A stretch of DNA of 64,000 bases from NCBI RefSeq assembly GCF_019915265.1, contig NZ_CP082780.1, positions 3,653,501-3,717,500 on the forward strand. Direction: 5' to 3'. Position numbers and translations under genes: made by a program. Below are positions 59,551 through 64,000 of this stretch, piece after piece (within the stretch, counting starts at the first letter, position 1; each line of letters opens with the position of its first letter). The stretch is from Bacillus aquiflavi (GTDB lineage Bacteria; Bacillota; Bacilli; Bacillales; Cytobacillaceae). Below the pieces are notes generated by a model that was not told the origin of the DNA, searched no databases, and was given only the letters and a program-made list of their open reading frames with translations.

Positions 59551-60192
59551 CTAATGTGTTAATTTTACGTTTAAATAAGTAGTTTTAAGTTGTTCAGGTT
59601 TCATGCTTTTTGTAATTTCCCTAATTTGTTCATCAACAATATCAATTCTATACCGCCATTGGCTACCTATTGATGAATTAATTCTCCTATCTCCCAAACC
59701 TCCTATTAATTCTGCCTTTCCACCTGCTATCTGGTCTGGATTATGTAATGCAGCTTGAGTATCTAACCATTCCTTTGCTTGTTTATTGGCTTGAGATAAT
59801 GTTAATCCTTCTCTTTGTAGTTCATTTACCTTTTTCACATAAGCTTCTTCTCTAGCAGCTTGTTGTGCAATATTACCTTCAATTGCACGTCCTTGTTCTA
59901 GATACTTCTTACGTTTTTTTAAATACTCATCAACTGTAAGTTCATTCATACCTTTTTCTTGGTCTTTAAATTGTCTTGCAAACTCTTCGGAGTCATGTTT
60001 TACATTTCTATTAAAGTTCACATCAATTTTTTTTATTCTAGGTAAATCATCTAAATGCTTACTATTTCCCGTATCCTTAGTTATCTTCTCTCTACCTTCA
60101 CTCTTCACCGAAAACATTTGCGGACGAATCTCACCGAGCGGTTTCGTTCCCATTCCAACAATCGGCAGAGAAGAATAGCCTGTCGACAGTTG
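59551..60192 (-). pseudogene. Ntox15 (DNase-type) polymorphic toxin C-terminus, fused to a transposase remnant
   Basis: The frame starts at 60258 in ISL3 transposase sequence (AIQNLFPHAQIIVDKYQ) and passes at 60192 into a pre-toxin linker (LSTGYSSLPIVGMGTKPLGE) and the toxin domain. The domain has NELTVDEYLKKRKKYLEQGR, NIAQQAAREEAY, QAKEWLDTQAALHNPDQIAGG and INSSIGSQWRYRID, which I recognise as Ntox15, whose HxxD motif (H-N-P-D here) is needed for DNase activity in Tde1. The toxin domain looks intact; its own delivery domain is gone. Confidence 0.85.
60069..60192. repeat. 124-bp direct repeat, copy 1 (pre-toxin linker)
   Basis: Starting CCGTATCCTTAG and ending CTGTCGACAGTTG, this stretch recurs, apparently without differences, at 62005-62128. 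It codes on the minus strand for the shared pre-toxin linker. It is the natural site of recombination that swaps toxin ends. Confidence 0.9.
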
Positions 60193-60890
60193 ATACTTAT
60201 CAACAATAATCTGTGCGTGTGGGAAAAGATTTTGAATTGCTTTATGAATGGGTATCAATCACCGTTTTTTTTGACTGACAAAAGTTCCATAGTAGAGGCA
60301 CAATGACGATTTTGATGCATACCCATCACCGCCCCTAAATCAGCATCATAAAGAACGATCTCATAAGTATGTCCCTTTCGAACGGCCACTTCATCCAAGC
60401 TTAACGTGATTTCATGATCTTTTTGCCTTTCATGGATGAATGCCTCCTGTTCCTTTGCTTTTTCATCATGAGCAACCGAATAGAAAATACGTTCCACTGT
60501 TGAGTAAGCTATTTTATATTTCCGGCTTATGTCTTGAATGGTTGTTCCGAGTACTTGTTCATAGATAAACTGGCGAAAACGGTGGGTATAGTGCTAATGT
60601 GATCCTACAGATTCAAAAGAAGAAGAAAAGACTTCTTTACAGTTTTGGCACCGATATCTTTTCATGTGAATAATAAGAAATATTGGTTTGTTTAATACAA
60701 ACAAATCAAGTACTTTTCTTGTCCTCCTATCATGGACAGACGAGGAATGAAATCCACAATAGATAGATGCAGCGCTCTTTTTTCTTTCTTTTTTCTCTAC
60801 ATGAACAAAATAATGCGTATCAAAAATCTCACGTTTAACTACTTTAAATTCTGACAATTCTAGTAACACGGAAAACATTTTAGAACCTCC
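60193..60890 (-). pseudogene. ISL3-family transposase, fragmented
   Basis: Pieces in different frames make up the N-terminal two thirds of an ISL3 (IS204/IS1001-type) transposase. 60594-60878 has the zinc-binding MKRYRCQNCKEVFSSSFESVGSH; 60255-60497 has AFIHERQKDHEITLSLDEVAVRKGHTYEIVLYD; 60193-60258 has AIQNLFPHAQIIVDKYQ. Frameshifts separate them, and the gene ends abruptly at 60192, where toxin sequence begins. The C-terminal third and the far IS end are missing. Confidence 0.83.
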
Positions 60891-61154
60891 TATTAATGTT
60901 TGTTTGGTGCTAACATTATTACCAGGAATTCAAAAATGTTTTCCTTTTTATGTTATTTCACAAAAAGTGATGATGAATCCTTTTTAATATTTCAAAGCTA
61001 TATCCTTTTCTTTCTTGCCCTTTGATGGAAATTCGAAAATATACTCGACACGGTTCAACTTTCACCATCAATATCCCTAATTTTTCTTTTTATTCATAAT
61101 CAAAAAACCTTGAAAGACATATAGCCAATCAAGATAGTAATAGGAAAAGTTAAC

Positions 61155-61637
61155 TTAAATATTATTTTTCTTGTCAATGTTTGTAATATCACATTTGCCA
61201 ACATGAATCTCATAGTTTTTTTCTTCTAAAAAAATTTGGGCAATCCTACCCGTAGACTTGTCAGCTAATATTATATCGCGGTATTCTGATTTTTCCCAAA
61301 GCTCTTCAATTGCTTTTGTAAAATTCAACACTCTAACATTAGCCCATACGGGGAGTAAACAATTTGGAACCAGTATAAACCATTCTTTTTTTCCTTTTAG
61401 AAAATCTAAAGAACTTTCAAACCAAGACATATAATCATTATTGTCTCCAATAGGTTTTATATAGGTTGGATCAGAATCTATCTTACGAAATTGTTTTAAT
61501 TGAAATTCAAATAATTTCACCCAATGTGAATCATAATCTTCAAAATCAATAAGCTCTATATATGATAATTGATTTAAATTTTTTTTAGCATTCATCAATG
61601 CTATTTTTTTTTGTATTTTTTTATTTTGATATGACAT
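61155..61637 (-). CDS. Probable immunity protein of the 61651-62437 toxin
   Basis: A 160-residue soluble protein. I start at ATG 61637 behind CGAGGTAAT, 13 bases after the toxin stop; the longer open frame only reads out-of-frame toxin sequence. It contains LIDFEDYDSHWVKLFEFQLKQF, a central MSWFESSLDFLKGKKEWFILVPNCLLP and ends with EKNYEIHVGKCDITNIDKKN. I do not recognise the family. Position, size and orientation are those of an immunity gene. Confidence 0.7.
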   Translation of the reverse strand: MSYQNKKIQKKIALMNAKKNLNQLSYIELIDFEDYDSHWVKLFEFQLKQFRKIDSDPTYIKPIGDNNDYMSWFESSLDFLKGKKEWFILVPNCLLPVWANVRVLNFTKAIEELWEKSEYRDIILADKSTGRIAQIFLEEKNYEIHVGKCDITNIDKKNNI

Positions 61638-61650
61638 TACAATTACCTCG

Positions 61651-62437
61651 TTATCTATTGTAATAAATGTGATGGTCGCCATTTGGACCATAAATATTAG
61701 AGTATCTTTCTTTCTTAAAATCATATTCAAATGGATTAGCACCGTCTTTTGGTTTTCCTGCATGTGTATGTAGTCTTCCATCATTTATATGCTCCACAAT
61801 AACCCTTTTTCCTTGAGGGGTATCGTATTCATAGTAACGCCCGTGATGAGTTGGATTTAAACTGTACTCGTAATTTTTATAGTCCCCACCTTTTTTTTAT
61901 AAACATTATCTCCAACTTGCCATTGACGTGAAGGTTGTTGCGACCTGGGTATACCAGCTAAAATCCTTTGCTTTGTTGAATGCTTTTTTTTCTATTAAGG
62001 TTAACCGTATCCTTAGTTATCTTCTCTCTACCTTCACTCTTCACCGAAAACATTTGCGGACGAATCTCACCGAGCGGTTTCGTTCCCATTCCAACAATCG
62101 GCAGAGAAGAATAGCCTGTCGACAGTTGCTCTCGATAAAGTACAGGGACCTTCACCTTGCCCATTCCCGCTTTCGCTGCGTTGATCTTTTCTTGGATAAA
62201 TTCTTTGCTGTATGGTTTACTGTTGTTCACTTTCGGCGATTTTCCAGGACTCTTTACGCTAGAAAGACCTTTTGCTCCTTTTAATAAGGTGCTTGGAATG
62301 AGAGACGGCAAGGCAGAACCAGTTGCATACATGATCCCTTCTTGTTCAACCGAATCTGTCACAACCTGTGCGACAGATTCCGCTGTACGAACAGGGTCTT
62401 GGATAAATTGTATCGCAGCCTGTCTATGTATCTATCA
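61651..62437 (-). pseudogene. LXG-type polymorphic toxin, N-terminally truncated and frameshifted
   Basis: A pre-toxin region (AAIQFIQDPVRTAESVAQVV, GSALPSLIPSTLLKGAKGLS) leads into the 124-bp linker LSTGYSSLPIVGMGTKPLGE. After A runs near 61990 and 61895 the frame slips twice. The toxin end then reads ILAGIPRSQQPSRQWQVGD and, after the second slip, GDYKNYEYSLNPTHHGRYYE, VEHINDGRLHTHAGKPKDG and YGPNGDHHIYYNR. The His-rich core suggests a nuclease, which I cannot name. An IS3 remnant replaces the N-terminal LXG domain. Confidence 0.78.
62005..62128. repeat. 124-bp direct repeat, copy 2 (pre-toxin linker)
   Basis: Same sequence as 60069-60192, in the same orientation, 1936 bases apart. Here it is joined upstream to a longer pre-toxin region and downstream to a different toxin end. 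Confidence 0.9.
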
Positions 62438-62495
62438 ACGTAGATCAGCTTCTTCTTTTAAACTAATTGGTTTCAATTAGTTTAGATATTAGACG

Positions 62496-62880
62496 TTGAA
62501 TAAGCACCTTTACATGCGCCATCAGCTACATAGAGGATCTATTCTTCATCATTCTGAGCGTAGCAGCCAGTACTGTTCTATGGATGATCAAGCTAAGTTG
62601 AAATCATACGCAATGGACGTAGGCATGAGTAGGAAAGGAAACTGTTATGACAATGCATGTATAGAATCGTTCTATAATACATCGAAGAAAGAGCTTATTT
62701 TTTTAACCAAATACAAAACGAAGAACAGGCCAAAAAAGAAATCTATGAATATTTCATATTCTAAAACTCAAAAAAATTCACTCAGATTCAGCCAATGGCT
62801 ATTTATTGCCTTCTGAATACGAAACGTATGTACCAACGTGGGATTGCACGTTAAATACTAACCGTCTATTTCCTCTTAAT
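62496..62880 (+). pseudogene. IS3-family transposase (OrfB) 3' remnant
   Basis: The end of a DDE integrase: ILHHSERSSQYCSMDDQAKL, MSRKGNCYDNACIESFYNTSKKELI, then after a slip KIHSDSANGYLLPSEYET in another frame. The first catalytic part is missing. It is on the opposite strand to the toxin genes and cuts the toxin at about 62437. The bases up to 63042 hold no gene. Confidence 0.8.
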
Positions 62881-63042
62881 TCAAGTACAGAACAGGTCTA
62901 ACTCTGTATTTGAATGAAGAGGCCACCAAGCGAAAGCGCGGTAAAAAAAATCTTGTCTACTATATATTGACTTAATTCCAAACCCATTCTATTTCCCTTA
63001 AACAAATTTCCGTATAGAGTAGTTTATATAAAAGAAATACCC

Positions 63043-63591
63043 TTAAACTTCCCATTCAATTTTTAAATTATTTATCAATTCACTAAGTGAATTAGCAAGA
63101 AATTCATTTTCTTCTGTTTCATAATTTTCTATTAATATCTTCCCTGTTTCATTGTCAAAGATAATAGCCATATCTTCAGGAGAGGCAAATCCTATTTGTA
63201 TATATCTAAATTCTCTCCCGTTATTCTCTTCGTATCGTTTCATTGTTTGAAAAAATCTTAATAGAGGTTTACCTGGCTCTACAGGTTCAAGATTAACTAA
63301 TCGTGAACCGTAAAAGCCTTGTAAGTTTAAGAACCAGTACGAATTAAAATATTCTTTAATTACATAATGAATATTAATACCAAGTTCTTTTTCAATTTTT
63401 GTAAAGTCATCTAAATCAACTTTTTCAATAGGCTTCCAATAAACATATTCTTCTTCATCTGGACTACTTAAATACAGTAGAGGATCAATCTCTTCATCCC
63501 ATGGCGCTTTAGGATATGTACCGTATTTTTTATCCCATACGCTGATAAGTTCTTTGAAATAATGATCTAATGCTTTTTTTTTTATTTCCAT
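63043..63591 (-). CDS. Syd/SUKH-2-family immunity protein
   Basis: A 182-residue acidic protein. The beginning KKALDHYFKELISVWDKKYGTYPKAPWDEEIDPLLYLS and the following EYVYWKPIEK match the Syd (SUKH-2) superfamily, whose members often neutralise nuclease toxins. The later part has YFNSYWFLNLQGFYG and IQIGFASPEDMAIIFDNETG. ATG 63591 follows TGGAGGTATAG and lies 18 bases downstream of an HNH-like toxin, so it is most likely its immunity partner, not the SecY-interacting Syd itself. Confidence 0.83.
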   Translation of the reverse strand: MEIKKKALDHYFKELISVWDKKYGTYPKAPWDEEIDPLLYLSSPDEEEYVYWKPIEKVDLDDFTKIEKELGINIHYVIKEYFNSYWFLNLQGFYGSRLVNLEPVEPGKPLLRFFQTMKRYEENNGREFRYIQIGFASPEDMAIIFDNETGKILIENYETEENEFLANSLSELINNLKIEWEV

Positions 63592-63609
63592 GCTATACCT
63601 CCAGAGAAA

Positions 63610-64000
63610 TTACTTAATAAATACTTGAAGACGTTCAGCATTTTCCTGATCTTTCCCCCATATACCTATTCGTTTCTCAATATTATGGATTCCTCCACTC
63701 CCCGGATGCAACGGTTGTGGGATAGCCATTGCTTGACCACCACCACCAATATGATGATGAACTAAAGGTTTTCCTTTTAACCCGACAATATCATACTGAG
63801 GGGAATGTTTCCTAAAGATAGCATCATTTACAATAGCCCATCCATTATTAAGATTTTTGATGTTAGCATCACTAAAGTACTCAGGATGTAATCTGTATAA
63901 TTCATTAAAATAATACTTATTATCTCTTAGCCATCCTTCTGAATTTGTATTTTGTTTTCCCACCTACCTATATAAGGCATATCTACAACAAGTTTTTCAT
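63610..64000 (-). pseudogene. HNH-like polymorphic toxin C-terminus, frameshifted, runs off the window
   Basis: The last 117 residues contain WLRDNKYYFNELYRLHPEYF and the His-rich nuclease core LVHHHIGGGGQAMAIPQPLHPGSGGIHNIE, a layout of HNH/endonuclease VII-type toxin tips. In the same orientation, EKLVVDMPYIGRWEN at the window edge lies in another frame; one missing A in the run near 63955 separates them. The GTG that starts the open frame is therefore not a real start. The N-terminal LXG or delivery part should lie beyond 64000. Confidence 0.78.

Noticed and set aside
60055-62284. Plus-strand frames sharing RILSYLLSTFTLHRKHLRTN
   Set aside because: They are antisense translations of the 124-bp linker repeat, whose coding strand is minus.

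Overview
The window reads as a chromosomal segment of a low-GC Gram-positive bacterium of the family Bacillaceae. The support is the gene content and order: an rRNA operon with a trailing tRNA cluster, rocF, sigW-rsiW with a perfect sigma-W promoter, cdaA-cdaR-glmM, a petrobactin-type importer of the YclNOPQ kind, NsrR/Hmp, T-box control and LXG-type polymorphic toxins. I do not assign a genus.

Layout. 1-3630: 3' part of 23S rRNA, 5S rRNA and nine tRNAs (Asn, Thr, Glu, Val, Thr, Tyr, Gln, Lys, Gly). 3848-10796: core genes (arginase, SigW/RsiW, c-di-AMP synthase CdaA with CdaR, GlmM), with a tandem block of a dispersed structured repeat between rsiW and cdaA. 10994-17798: a small protein, a broken Hsp20, then a HAD phosphatase - GlpP antiterminator - UgpB/A/E-like ABC transporter cluster behind a strong leader hairpin, then a broken MarR and a metallo-beta-lactamase-fold hydrolase. 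17998-34815: the main accessory system, a complete type I-D CRISPR-Cas locus (WYL regulator, Cas10d with an HD domain, Cas7d/Csc2, Cas5d/Csc1, Cas3', Cas4, Cas1, Cas2, Cas6) and an array of 40 repeats. An IS21-family element (istA-istB) sits inside one spacer and splits the array into 22 and 18 repeats. The 3' end of cas10d carries an in-frame internal ribosome-binding site and ATG that could give a separate Cas11d small subunit.

34839-57970: a small membrane protein, dCTP deaminase, a hemolysin III/TrhA-like protein, Mn-dependent pyrophosphatase (apparent ATA start), a Fur-box-preceded siderophore importer, a FrnE-like oxidoreductase, an SMR pump, flavohemoglobin with divergent NsrR, a BceAB-type ABC transporter, a Cof-type HAD phosphatase, a second-type ArgRS under a T-box leader, and a very large secreted phosphodiester glycosidase/metallophosphoesterase protein. 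58196-64000: a decayed polymorphic-toxin graveyard on the minus strand. It has four toxin C-terminal fragments, each followed by its own immunity gene, including an Ntox15 DNase-like domain paired with a GAD/DUF1851 immunity protein and an HNH-like toxin paired with a Syd/SUKH-2 protein. IS fragments and a 124-bp duplicated pre-toxin segment are mixed in.

Caution on sequence quality: about a dozen genes are broken by single-base indels, often in A or T runs, and three more by single substitutions (nonsense codons in marR and cas1, an ATA start in ppaC). Essential or conserved genes are affected, so uncorrected sequencing error is at least as likely as real decay for many of them.
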